Below, one piece after another: positions 1-5,970 of a DNA stretch of 6,797 bases. The notes below the pieces were generated by a model. The model saw only the letters and a list, made by a program, of their open reading frames with translations, was not told the DNA's origin and did not search any database. The stretch is from an uncultured Clostridia bacterium (GTDB lineage: Bacteria; Bacillota_A; Clostridia; Christensenellales; CAG-138). The DNA is taken from assembly GCA_946539625.1 (NCBI GenBank), contig CAMNHT010000074.1, positions 1 to 6,797 of the forward strand. The letters run 5' to 3'. A program made the position numbers and the translations under genes. The first letter of the stretch is position 1; every line of letters begins with the position of its first letter.

Positions 1-388
1 TTGCCACCATGAACGCCGCGTAGAAGCCGACGCCGAACTTGCCGATGATGTCGATGTCTTCCGCGTTTTCATGCTCCTCGCGGAACGCCTGCGTGCCGCT
101 TTTTGCGATCGTGCCGAGGTTTTGTTCGAGCTCAGCCGCGCTCATGCCGCAGCCGTTGTCCGTAATCGTCAGCGTTCTTGCGTCCTTGTTCGGTTCGAGA
201 CGGATCGTAAACTGCTCTTTGTCCACACCGGTCTCACCCCGCTGCATGGCGGCGTAGTAGCGCTTGTCGATCGCGTCGGACGCGTTACTGATCAGCTCGC
301 GCAGAAAGATCTCGCGGTGGGTATAGATCGAATGGATCATCAGATCCAAAAGCTTTTTGGATTCCGTTTTGAATTGTTTCTTGCTCAT
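1..388 (-). CDS. htpG: Molecular chaperone HtpG (Hsp90 family), N-terminal part, cut by window edge
   Basis: This is the N-terminal 129 codons of bacterial Hsp90, a cytosolic ATP-dependent homodimeric chaperone that helps stressed proteins refold. The fragment covers most of the GHKL ATP-binding domain. Visible motifs are the N-box [15 protein letters not shown] at residues 28-42 (Glu31, Asn35 and Asp38 in ATP/Mg binding), the G1 box TDNGCGM at 76-82, the lid segment [10 protein letters not shown] at 91-100, and the glycine-rich [11 protein letters not shown] at 117-127. All are intact, so nothing suggests a pseudogene. The ATG at 388 is preceded by a TTGAGGCG ribosome binding site and lies downstream of a promoter and a CIRCE operator, which fixes the start and points to HrcA-controlled heat-shock expression. 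The middle and C-terminal dimerization domains lie beyond base 1. The family assignment is very secure. Confidence 0.97.
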   Translation of the reverse strand, partial: MSKKQFKTESKKLLDLMIHSIYTHREIFLRELISNASDAIDKRYYAAMQRGETGVDKEQFTIRLEPNKDARTLTITDNGCGMSAAELEQNLGTIAKSGTQAFREEHENAEDIDIIGKFGVGFYAAFMVA

Positions 389-411
389 AGTACGCCTCAA
401 AAATAGATGTT

Positions 412-438
412 TTAGCACTCTCATCACTTGAGTGCCAA
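412..438 (-). promoter_or_regulatory. CIRCE operator (HrcA binding site) of htpG
   Basis: On the plus strand the arms read TTAGCACTC (412-420) and GAGTGCCAA (430-438), separated by exactly nine bases. The consensus is TTAGCACTC-N9-GAGTGCTAA, so the match is 17 of 18 arm positions, with one T-to-C change in the second arm. HrcA represses heat-shock genes through this element. It lies 4 bp downstream of the predicted -10 box and 23 bp before the htpG start codon, so bound HrcA would cover the transcription start, and the repeat would also fall in the 5' leader. Confidence 0.95.
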
Positions 439-442
439 ACAT

Positions 443-471
443 ATGATAGCCCTGCCGTATAAAAAAAGCAA
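443..471 (-). promoter_or_regulatory. SigA-type promoter of htpG
   Basis: Reading the minus strand, the -35 box is TTGCTT (466-471) and the -10 box is TATCAT (443-448), with a 17-bp spacer. The predicted transcription start falls at the upstream edge of the CIRCE operator, the usual arrangement for HrcA-repressed promoters. The -35 box is also part of the 3' arm and U-tract of the preceding terminator. Confidence 0.75.
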
Positions 472-494
472 CCCCTTCGGTGAAGAGTTTGCTT
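461..494 (-). terminator. Intrinsic terminator downstream of the MATE-ATPase gene
   Basis: On the minus strand, two 13-nt arms (482-494 and 466-478) form a stem with 12 pairs, including one G-U, and one A-G mismatch. The loop is ACC, and the stem runs into a seven-T tract (461-467). Orientation and place fit the end of the MATE-HATPase transcript, about 145 bp after its stop codon. The stretch between stop and hairpin (495-638) shows no gene; it holds a G-rich patch on the minus strand and short weak inverted repeats only. Confidence 0.8.
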
Positions 495-638
495 GATTGT
501 CACAATTTTGCCGGAGCATACCGGCTATGCCCGCGCGGGTCTGTTTTCGGTGATACGAAGTCATTGCGGATCGCTGCCGCCCGTCCGCCCCGCCCAGGCA
601 GGTCGATCCTCTTTCCGAAGGATCTTTTACTGCTCGCC

Positions 639-2393
639 TCAGAAAACGAGCGTCAGGTTATTCCAGCCGAGGGAGTTCAGATAATTCGCTTCCTTTGCGG
701 TCTTCATGACCATGCGGATGCCGACGTGCGCGGTCGGATCGTCCGATTCATGCAGCTTCAGATAGTGTACCGGATCAAAATGCACGCAATCGTCGCGGAT
801 GCGGATCACACGCGTATCCTCTTCAAGCACCAGACGGACGTCGATGTGATGCTTTTTCCGGTCTGCGCAGAAGCCGTGGGTCACGATATTGATCGCCATC
901 TCCTCGATGCACAGTCCGATCAGCGTGCTTTCGCGGCGGTCGAGTCCGTGCGATCTGCAGAACGCAACAGCTTCCTCGGAAACGGCGATCGCGTCCTTTT
1001 CGCTCTGCACGGAACGTTCCAGACAGTTCTCCGCCGACGTGCCGAATCCCGGCTTCAGCATGCTGTATGCGTCTGCTGACAGCGTAATGCGCCCGCGGTA
1101 TTTCCAGACGACGATCGAGAACGCGATCAGCGTCGCCGTTTCCCCGCAAAGGTATCCGAGCCAGACGCCGGTGATCCCGCAAAACCGGCTCAGCACAAAC
1201 CCGAACAGCGCGGGGAACAGCAGATTCTGCAGAACGGAGATGATTTCGGCAAAGCCGATGCGGTTGACGCCCTGGTAGTAGTTTTTGAACGAAGCGTTCA
1301 GTGCCGACGGTACGATCGACAGCACGACCAGCCGCAACCCGTAGGCAGCGATCCGAACGGCATCCGCGTTGTCTCCGAGGAACAGCGTCACCAGCGGGAC
1401 GGCAACGAGCAGCTCAATCACCATCACGCCGACGTCGAGCAGGATCGCATAGACCGTCATCGTCCGTACCAGCTCACGGATGGAATTCCGGTCGCGGTCG
1501 GTATAGAAAACGGACGCCAGCATCATGGCGACGGAACCGATCCCGCTGCCGAAGCAGTAGCACAGATTGGTTACCGTGGAGATCACCGAAAACGCGGCGA
1601 CGGAGACGGTCCCCGCCGTTGCCTCCAGCAGACGGTTGAAGAACAGAACGAGCAGCACCGTGCTGATCTGGTTGATGACCGTGGGAACGCCGCAGGATAT
1701 GAGGTCTTTGAAAACACGCGGACGTATCCGGCGGAAGCGGAACCGGAACATGCAGTCCTTCCGGAAGAAATACAGAATACCGATCCCGAGCGCAATGTAG
1801 TAGCTCAGCGTGGAAGCCAGCCCCATGCCGAATGTGCCGCCGCGGAAGACGAAAACGTTCAGAAGATCAAAGAGGATATCCGACACGGTCATGGCGACGA
1901 CGGCGGCGATCAGCCGCGTCCGTTTGCCGGACAGCTGCAAAAACGGGACCATGATCTGCGCGCAGAGAAATGCCGGCGCGCCGATGATAAAGCCCTTGAT
2001 ATAGTTCTTTGTCAGATCGAAGACGGTGTTGTCCGGCGAGGCAGAACCGGCGCCTAAAAGACTTGTGAGCGGGTTCAGCAGCGCAAAGACCGATATCAGC
2101 CCGAGCGCCGAGATCGCGAAGGAGAGCAGCAGGGCCGCAGTATAGCATGCGTCGGTGCCCTCACGGTCGCCGCTGCCGATCATTTTTCCGCAAACCACCT
2201 GCACGCCGGCGGAAATCATGCTGCCGAGCGCGGCGAACACCAGAAGCAGCGGCGTCGCAAAACCGTATGCGCTCATGGAATCCACGCCGAGAAACCGACC
2301 GATCATGATACTGTCGATCAGCATGCACAATGTTACGGTCATCATTGACACGATCTGTGTGGCAAGCATCTCGCGAAACAGTTTTCTGATCAT
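639..2393 (-). CDS. MATE-family efflux transporter fused to a C-terminal RsbW-like HATPase domain
   Basis: This 584-residue protein has two parts. Residues 1 to about 435 form a MATE transporter (cation-coupled export of drugs or metabolites at the cytoplasmic membrane), with about 12 hydrophobic segments in two half-repeats; MIGRFLG at 30-36, a typical early MATE signature, and the FRKDCMFRFRFRRIRPRVFKD cationic loop near 210-230 between the halves are visible. Residues about 455-584 are soluble and match the GHKL ATPase fold of RsbW/SpoIIAB anti-sigma kinases: an N-box LCIEEMAINIVTHGF (494-508; Glu498, Asn502), a G1-like IRIRDDCVHFDP (530-541) and a G2-like HVGIRMVM (556-563). The usual Gly of the G1 DxG is Cys536. 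A MATE protein alone is about 450 residues, so the extra length is the added domain. The ATG at 2393 has only a weak ribosome site (GGGG about 10 nt upstream). The gene appears monocistronic, with its own promoter and terminator. Substrate and kinase target are unknown. Confidence 0.94.
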   Translation of the reverse strand: MIRKLFREMLATQIVSMMTVTLCMLIDSIMIGRFLGVDSMSAYGFATPLLLVFAALGSMISAGVQVVCGKMIGSGDREGTDACYTAALLLSFAISALGLISVFALLNPLTSLLGAGSASPDNTVFDLTKNYIKGFIIGAPAFLCAQIMVPFLQLSGKRTRLIAAVVAMTVSDILFDLLNVFVFRGGTFGMGLASTLSYYIALGIGILYFFRKDCMFRFRFRRIRPRVFKDLISCGVPTVINQISTVLLVLFFNRLLEATAGTVSVAAFSVISTVTNLCYCFGSGIGSVAMMLASVFYTDRDRNSIRELVRTMTVYAILLDVGVMVIELLVAVPLVTLFLGDNADAVRIAAYGLRLVVLSIVPSALNASFKNYYQGVNRIGFAEIISVLQNLLFPALFGFVLSRFCGITGVWLGYLCGETATLIAFSIVVWKYRGRITLSADAYSMLKPGFGTSAENCLERSVQSEKDAIAVSEEAVAFCRSHGLDRRESTLIGLCIEEMAINIVTHGFCADRKKHHIDVRLVLEEDTRVIRIRDDCVHFDPVHYLKLHESDDPTAHVGIRMVMKTAKEANYLNSLGWNNLTLVF

Positions 2394-2428
2394 TGTCTTT
2401 CATCCCCGCTGACGTCCGATTTTTACCA

Positions 2429-2457
2429 ATTATAGCACAGGTCCGTGCGGGAATCAA
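2429..2457 (-). promoter_or_regulatory. SigA-type promoter of the MATE-HATPase gene
   Basis: On the minus strand the boxes are TTGATT (2452-2457) and a perfect TATAAT (2429-2434) with a 17-bp spacer. The start codon is 35 bp downstream of the -10 box. It lies directly after the terminator of the TspO cluster, so the transporter is a separate transcription unit. Confidence 0.85.
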
Positions 2458-2480
2458 TGTTTTCCGAAGGTCGGGAGACA

Positions 2481-2517
2481 GAAGAAACGCACCCGCTTCG
2501 CCAGAATGCGGGCGCGT
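2481..2517 (-). terminator. Intrinsic terminator of the lyase-oxidoreductase-TspO cluster
   Basis: On the minus strand ACGCGCCCGC (2508-2517) pairs with GCGGGTGCGT (2487-2496) over ten positions with one G-U pair. The 11-nt loop is followed by the U-rich tail TTCTTC. It begins 12 bp after the tspO stop codon. The tail is interrupted by C, so termination may be incomplete. Confidence 0.8.
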
Positions 2518-2528
2518 CTGAAAGCATA

Positions 2529-3005
2529 TCAGCCGTTGATGATGTACGCCGCGAGGTTCAGATACCCCGCAAAGCAGAGCCAGATGAGGTAGGGAATCTG
2601 TATGAGACCCGCCCACTTTCTGACGCGGTAAAACGCGACGGTCATCCAGATCGCGCAGCCGAACATGGCGAGAAGCACAAAGAACGCGGCAAGCCGAAGC
2701 TCCAGCGCAAAGAACAGCGGCGACCAGAGAAAGTTCAGCACAAGCTGCGCGTAAAACGGGATCAGCGCATCCTTTTTGCCCCACGGGTATGCGTTCCATA
2801 CAAGCCCCGCGCCGAACCCCATCAGAAGATAGAGGATCGTCCACGCGGTGATGAACACCCACGGCGGCGGCTGCAGCGCAGGCTGCGGCAGCGCGGCATT
2901 CCGCTGCATACCGTTCATTGAAATGAGCGCGGAAAGACCGCCCACCGCAAGCGGCAGCAGCGTCCACAACAGATAGGAAAGATCGATTTTTTGCTTCTTG
3001 TTCAT
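2529..3005 (-). CDS. tspO: TspO/MBR (peripheral benzodiazepine receptor-like) membrane protein
   Basis: This 158-residue protein is a member of the TspO/MBR family, whose five-helix membrane proteins bind porphyrins and cholesterol-like ligands and are linked to tetrapyrrole and oxidative-stress responses. Five hydrophobic segments are visible at about 11-29, 48-70, 82-101, 104-125 and 131-155. Family motifs are QPPPWVFITAWTILYLLMG (45-63), QLVLNFLWSPLFF (87-99) and the last-helix IPYLIWLCFAGYLN (137-150). Length is typical for the family. The ATG at 3005 is the only reasonable start in the frame before the neighbouring gene ends, but it lacks a clear Shine-Dalgarno sequence; a GGGGA lies about 20 nt upstream. 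It begins 37 bp after the oxidoreductase stop codon on the same strand and is followed by a terminator, so it is probably the last gene of the cluster. The ligand is unknown. Confidence 0.93.
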   Translation of the reverse strand: MNKKQKIDLSYLLWTLLPLAVGGLSALISMNGMQRNAALPQPALQPPPWVFITAWTILYLLMGFGAGLVWNAYPWGKKDALIPFYAQLVLNFLWSPLFFALELRLAAFFVLLAMFGCAIWMTVAFYRVRKWAGLIQIPYLIWLCFAGYLNLAAYIING

Positions 3006-3042
3006 GGAACCAGTATATGCACCGGTCCCCGTGCGTATACCT

Positions 3043-3609
3043 TTATCGGCAAAATGCGCGGTCGATTTCCGTTTCGGTTTCCTTGAGGATCGCTTCCGCG
3101 TCCGCGCCGAAAATGTCCAACCCTTCCGCGCAGAACAGCACCGCGTCTTCGATGCCGTAAAACTCCTCGCCAAGCGCCTTAATATAGCCGAAGCCGTAAT
3201 CGTGGCTGCGCACCGGACCGCCGGCCGTCGCAACGTACACAAGCTTTTTCGCGCGGCAAAGCGGGATCGGACGGTCGCTGTCTGCATAGTAAAAGGTCAG
3301 GTTGACCACGTTGATCTGCTCAAAGTATTGCTTCAGTGCCGCGGGGAAGCTCATGTCCCAATGCGGCGCGGCGATCACGATCGTATCCGCGCGGGCAAAC
3401 TGCTTCGCAAGATCGAACATCGGATCGGAAAAGTCCTTTGCCGCAACGCAGGCGTCGCGTTTACGGAGAAACGCTTCGTCCGCTTTCGGAAAATCGACCG
3501 TTTCGAGCAGGACCGTTTCGATCGTGTCGGAAAGGTGCGAAAGCACGCGATTTGCAAGTCGTCTTGTGCGGGACGCTTCCCGCACGCATGCGTCGATAAA
3601 CAGGATCAT
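3043..3609 (-). CDS. FMN-dependent NAD(P)H oxidoreductase, flavodoxin-like fold (AzoR/Flavodoxin_2 type)
   Basis: The 188-residue product fits the flavodoxin-fold NAD(P)H oxidoreductases that use FMN to reduce quinones or azo compounds in the cytosol. Supporting features are the N-terminal strand plus FMN phosphate-binding loop MILFIDACVREASRTRRLA (1-19), the central AAPHWDMSFPAALKQYFEQI (80-99), which matches the family's P-x-(Y/W)-x-x-x-x-P-x-x-LK signature, and ATAGGPVR (127-134) near the flavin ring. Length is slightly short of AzoR (about 200 residues). The frame extends upstream to 3666, but the ATG at 3609 is chosen because the conserved first strand starts there and TTGAGGCG sits just before it. 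The stop codon of the upstream lyase gene lies inside that ribosome site, leaving a 7-nt gap, so translation is probably coupled. The physiological substrate is unknown, and azoreductase activity should not be assumed. Confidence 0.92.
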   Translation of the reverse strand: MILFIDACVREASRTRRLANRVLSHLSDTIETVLLETVDFPKADEAFLRKRDACVAAKDFSDPMFDLAKQFARADTIVIAAPHWDMSFPAALKQYFEQINVVNLTFYYADSDRPIPLCRAKKLVYVATAGGPVRSHDYGFGYIKALGEEFYGIEDAVLFCAEGLDIFGADAEAILKETETEIDRAFCR

Positions 3610-3616
3610 AGGCGCC

Positions 3617-4816
3617 TCAATCGACAAACACGCGCGTTTCAAGCCGATACATCGCTTCCTCGACAAGTGAAGCCGGCAATGCGACGTTTAAGCGGATGCT
3701 GTCCGGATCGCCGAAGTCCGCACCGCGCTGCCAGATCACGCCCGCGCGCACGCCGCGGCGCAAGAGCTCGTCCATCGGCACACCGTGCGCCTCGCACCAG
3801 CTCTTGCAGTTCAGAAACAGCATGTACGTGCCTTCGGGCAAAAACATCGAAACGCCGGGGAAGTGCGATTCCATAAAGTATTTGACGTAGCACAGATTTC
3901 CGTACAGCACGGATTTCAGCTCGTCAAGCCACTTTGCGCCTTCCGGACTGTACGCGCCGAGGAGCGCGTGCAGCGACAGCACGTTGCATGAGTTGTAATA
4001 GGTCGCTTTGCCGCAGTCCGTCACGATTTTCCGGAGCTCGTCATTATAGATGATGTGATACGAACCGATGAGCCCCGCAAGACTGAACGTCTTCGAAGGC
4101 GCATAGAACGCGATCGTGCGCATCTTAGCGTCCGCGTTGATGCTTTGCGTCGGGATATGCGTGTGCTCCCCGAAGGTCAGGTCCGCCCAGATCTCGTCGG
4201 AAAGCACGACGCACCCGCAGCGGCGGTATACGTCCATCGCCTTCTCGATCTCCGCCTTCTCCCACACCCTGCCGCAGGGGTTGTGCGGCGAGCAGAAGAT
4301 AACGACCTTGATCCCGTTTTCAAGGATCTTCTGCTCCATATCGGCATAGTCCATGCGCCAGACGCCGTTTGCGTCACGCGTAAGCGGACTCGTCACGACG
4401 CGGCGGTTGAGATCTTCGAGCACGTGCAGAAAGCCGATGTAGGTCGGGCTGTGTACAAGGATCGGATCGCCGTCGCCCGTCAGCGAACGGAGCGCCGCGG
4501 AGACGCCGCCGAGCACGCCGTTTTCATAGCCGATGTATTCTTTTTCGAGTCCCTCGACGCCGTGACGCGTCTTTTGCCACCACATGATCGCGTCAAAGTA
4601 CGCGTCCGGCAGCATGAAGTAGCCGTAGTTCGGGTGGTCGAGCCGCTTTCTGACCGCCCGGATAATGCTCGGCGCGGTCGGAAAACTCATGTCCGCAACC
4701 CACATCGGGATCGGGCGAAGGCCCTCCTCGACGGTCACGTCGGGATAGGGGATCACGTCGACCGCAAGCGCGTCCTTGCCGCGCCGGTCGAGGATGGTGG
4801 TGAAATCGTACTCCAT
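3617..4816 (-). CDS. patB: MalY/PatB-family PLP-dependent C-S lyase (cystathionine beta-lyase-like aminotransferase fold)
   Basis: This 399-residue protein belongs to fold-type I PLP enzymes of the MalY/PatB group, which cleave C-S bonds of cystathionine, cysteine and cysteine conjugates to give pyruvate, ammonia and a thiol. Visible signatures are PIPMWVADMSFPTAP (35-49), the YGYF stretch at 64-67, SPHNPCGRVW (176-185, Asn179), SDEIWADLTF (206-215, Asp207 contacting the pyridine nitrogen), the PLP lysine in APSKTFSLAGLIGS (239-252, Lys242), and the carboxylate-binding arginine in SIRLNVALP (373-381, Arg375). Length is normal for the family. The frame is open to 4921, but the ATG at 4816 carries a strong AAAGGAGAA ribosome site and the typical MxYDFxxxxDRRG N-terminus. 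It leads the cluster with the oxidoreductase and tspO. The symbol is a family-level label; whether the protein acts in methionine biosynthesis, cysteine breakdown or thiol release is not decided by sequence. Confidence 0.93.
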   Translation of the reverse strand: MEYDFTTILDRRGKDALAVDVIPYPDVTVEEGLRPIPMWVADMSFPTAPSIIRAVRKRLDHPNYGYFMLPDAYFDAIMWWQKTRHGVEGLEKEYIGYENGVLGGVSAALRSLTGDGDPILVHSPTYIGFLHVLEDLNRRVVTSPLTRDANGVWRMDYADMEQKILENGIKVVIFCSPHNPCGRVWEKAEIEKAMDVYRRCGCVVLSDEIWADLTFGEHTHIPTQSINADAKMRTIAFYAPSKTFSLAGLIGSYHIIYNDELRKIVTDCGKATYYNSCNVLSLHALLGAYSPEGAKWLDELKSVLYGNLCYVKYFMESHFPGVSMFLPEGTYMLFLNCKSWCEAHGVPMDELLRRGVRAGVIWQRGADFGDPDSIRLNVALPASLVEEAMYRLETRVFVD

Positions 4817-4825
4817 AAAATTCTC

Positions 4826-4863
4826 CTTTGCATGCAAAGCGGCGGGGGAAAGCCCCTCGCCGC
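4826..4863 (-). promoter_or_regulatory. GC-rich hairpin and palindrome ahead of patB (weak terminator or leader structure)
   Basis: The 55-bp gap between the Tim44-like gene and patB contains a strong hairpin (4839-4863: ten G-C pairs, one bulged base, 4-nt loop). Directly after it comes the perfect 14-bp palindrome CTTTGCATGCAAAG (4826-4839), whose end overlaps the patB ribosome binding site. In the minus direction the hairpin is followed by only three T residues, so it is a poor terminator for the upstream gene. It could be a weak terminator, a leader structure that limits patB translation, or an operator. No convincing -35 box was found for a separate patB promoter. Confidence 0.5.
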
Positions 4864-4871
4864 CGATGGTT

Positions 4872-5801
4872 TTATACGGTGCGTTGTGATATGCCCTTGA
4901 TGGAATACACGGTCCAGTCATGGTCCGAGAAGGTCAGCACGGAATCGCAGTACGGGCACTTGATGCTTTCGTTGACGGACAGCGGCGCGCCGCAGTTCGG
5001 GCAGTGACGCTCGGAAACGCCCTCCGCGCGCGGCTCGGTCTTTTTGCCGATCGGACGCGACAGCGAATACTCGTAGGTCATAAACTTCTCGTGATCACGG
5101 CTTCCCGCAACGACCTTGCCGGTCTCGTCGTCCAAGGTGTAATCCGTGATGCGCGCATAGATCTCGGCGACGATCACATCCTCGCCCTTGTCCTGATAGC
5201 AGCCCTTGAGATCCACGGACAGCACGGCGACGCGCTCCACGTAATTGGTGCGGTGCGCAGCCTTGAGCTGTTTCATCTGCCGGTCAAACTGCTGATACAG
5301 CGCGTCGGCAAAGTACGGACGGATCGGCTCGACGTCGCGTTTCGTACAGCAGTCCTGCATCTTGATATACAGGTTCTGGAGCCATTCCTTGAGATCCTCC
5401 TCCGAGAAGTTCGGATCGACCTTTTTGATCTCCGCGATCGTCTTCAGCCTGGACGCCGCGGTGCGGGCAGCGCCCGGAACGGATGCGCGTGCTTTTTGCT
5501 GCTGCTTGTTCCGACTGATCGTGATGATCAGGATCACGGCCACGACGATCAGGATAATGATGAACTCCGGTCCGTCGCAGGAATCGCCGGATCGCGTTGA
5601 ATAACCGCTTGACGAGCTGCCCCAGTCGGAGCTGCCCCAGTCGGAGCTGCCCCAATCGGAGCCGCCCCAGTCGGAACCGCCTCCGCCGTAATCCCCGCCG
5701 CCGGAGAAATCGCCGAGATCGGCATGCCCGATGCGCGGAACGAGCACGAACGCGGCAATGAGCAGCGCGGACAGAAGAACCAACAGGAACCGTTTTTTCA
5801 T
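4872..5801 (-). CDS. Membrane protein with DWGSS repeats, Tim44-like domain and C-terminal zinc ribbon
   Basis: The 309-residue product has, in order: a signal peptide (1-27, MKKR then a hydrophobic core, possible cleavage after GHA at 25-27); a Gly/Ser/Asp/Trp-rich segment (33-66) with tandem DWGSS-type units; a transmembrane helix (80-95) followed by RNKQQQKAR; a Tim44-like domain (about 118-250, beginning near DPNFSEEDLKEWLQNLYIKM); and a zinc ribbon with Cys267, Cys270, Cys282 and Cys285. The positive-inside rule places the repeat segment outside and the Tim44-like domain and ribbon in the cytosol. Tim44-like domains are NTF2-like folds that in mitochondria bind membrane lipid and import partners; the bacterial role is unknown. 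The ATG at 5801 is preferred over 5813 because GGAGG is correctly spaced before it and would otherwise be coding. The gene has its own promoter and diverges from another zinc-ribbon gene. Architecture is clear, function is not. Confidence 0.9.
   Translation of the reverse strand: MKKRFLLVLLSALLIAAFVLVPRIGHADLGDFSGGGDYGGGGSDWGGSDWGSSDWGSSDWGSSSSGYSTRSGDSCDGPEFIIILIVVAVILIITISRNKQQQKARASVPGAARTAASRLKTIAEIKKVDPNFSEEDLKEWLQNLYIKMQDCCTKRDVEPIRPYFADALYQQFDRQMKQLKAAHRTNYVERVAVLSVDLKGCYQDKGEDVIVAEIYARITDYTLDDETGKVVAGSRDHEKFMTYEYSLSRPIGKKTEPRAEGVSERHCPNCGAPLSVNESIKCPYCDSVLTFSDHDWTVYSIKGISQRTV
5614..5673. repeat. Tandem 15-bp repeat, four units, within the Tim44-like gene
   Basis: Four head-to-tail copies of GAGCTGCCCCAGTCG (plus-strand form) occupy 5614-5628, 5629-5643, 5644-5658 and 5659-5673. 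The first two are identical, and the third and fourth each differ by one base. A strongly degenerate fifth unit follows (5674-5688). Being 15 bp long, each unit adds five residues (DWGSS or DWGGS) without changing frame. Such near-identical units are prone to slippage and copy-number change. Confidence 0.95.
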
Positions 5802-5833
5802 AAATGCCTCCATGAGGTGATGTCAACTTTTAC

Positions 5834-5863
5834 AGTATACCATATTTTACGCAGAATGCGCAA
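5834..5863 (-). promoter_or_regulatory. Probable promoter of the Tim44-like zinc-ribbon gene
   Basis: On the minus strand the boxes are TTGCGC (5858-5863) and TATACT (5834-5839) with an 18-bp spacer. The -10 box is good and the -35 box matches only in TTG. The start codon is 32 bp downstream of the -10 box. A bulged inverted repeat (5860-5878) overlaps the -35 box. Confidence 0.65.
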
Positions 5864-5941
5864 CAGGGAATCCGTTGCAGTCGGATTTTGCACGGAATGC
5901 GGAGGAGTTGTAAAAAAATCGGAAACACGGCGCCGGTTTCG

Positions 5942-5970
5942 TTGACCCGAGGGACAAGCCGTGATACGAT
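5942..5970 (+). promoter_or_regulatory. Promoter of the N-terminal zinc-ribbon gene
   Basis: The boxes are TTGACC (5942-5947) and TACGAT (5965-5970) with a 17-bp spacer and an extended -10 TG motif (TGATACGAT). The expected start site lies about 37 bp upstream of the ATG at 6014. The perfect palindrome at 5968-5979 overlaps the end of the -10 box. Confidence 0.75.

Noticed and set aside
577..595. G-rich run on the minus strand, possible two-tier G-quadruplex after the MATE gene
   Set aside because: G-runs are short and irregular and the region is GC-rich; no positional reason to expect function.
607..628. Inverted repeat GATCCT/AGGATC followed by TTTT on the plus strand
   Set aside because: Stem of only six pairs, and no plus-strand gene ends here, so a terminator call is not supported.
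71..1278. Several open frames on the plus strand opposite htpG and the MATE gene
   Set aside because: They lie antisense to well-recognised genes, have arginine- or alanine-biased composition and no recognisable motif; they follow from high GC content.
4871..4876. TATAAA on the minus strand as a -10 box for a separate patB promoter
   Set aside because: It includes the stop codon of the upstream gene and has no acceptable -35 box at 16-18 bp, so support is too weak.
4817..4921. Longer N-terminus for patB from an upstream ATG at 4921
   Set aside because: It would overlap the end of the Tim44-like gene and run through the hairpin; the ATG at 4816 has a strong ribosome site and the family N-terminus.
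3998..5600. Long plus-strand open frames (up to about 280 codons) opposite patB and the Tim44-like gene
   Set aside because: Antisense shadows rich in Arg, His, Val and Asp, with no family resemblance; the minus-strand products show full conserved motifs.
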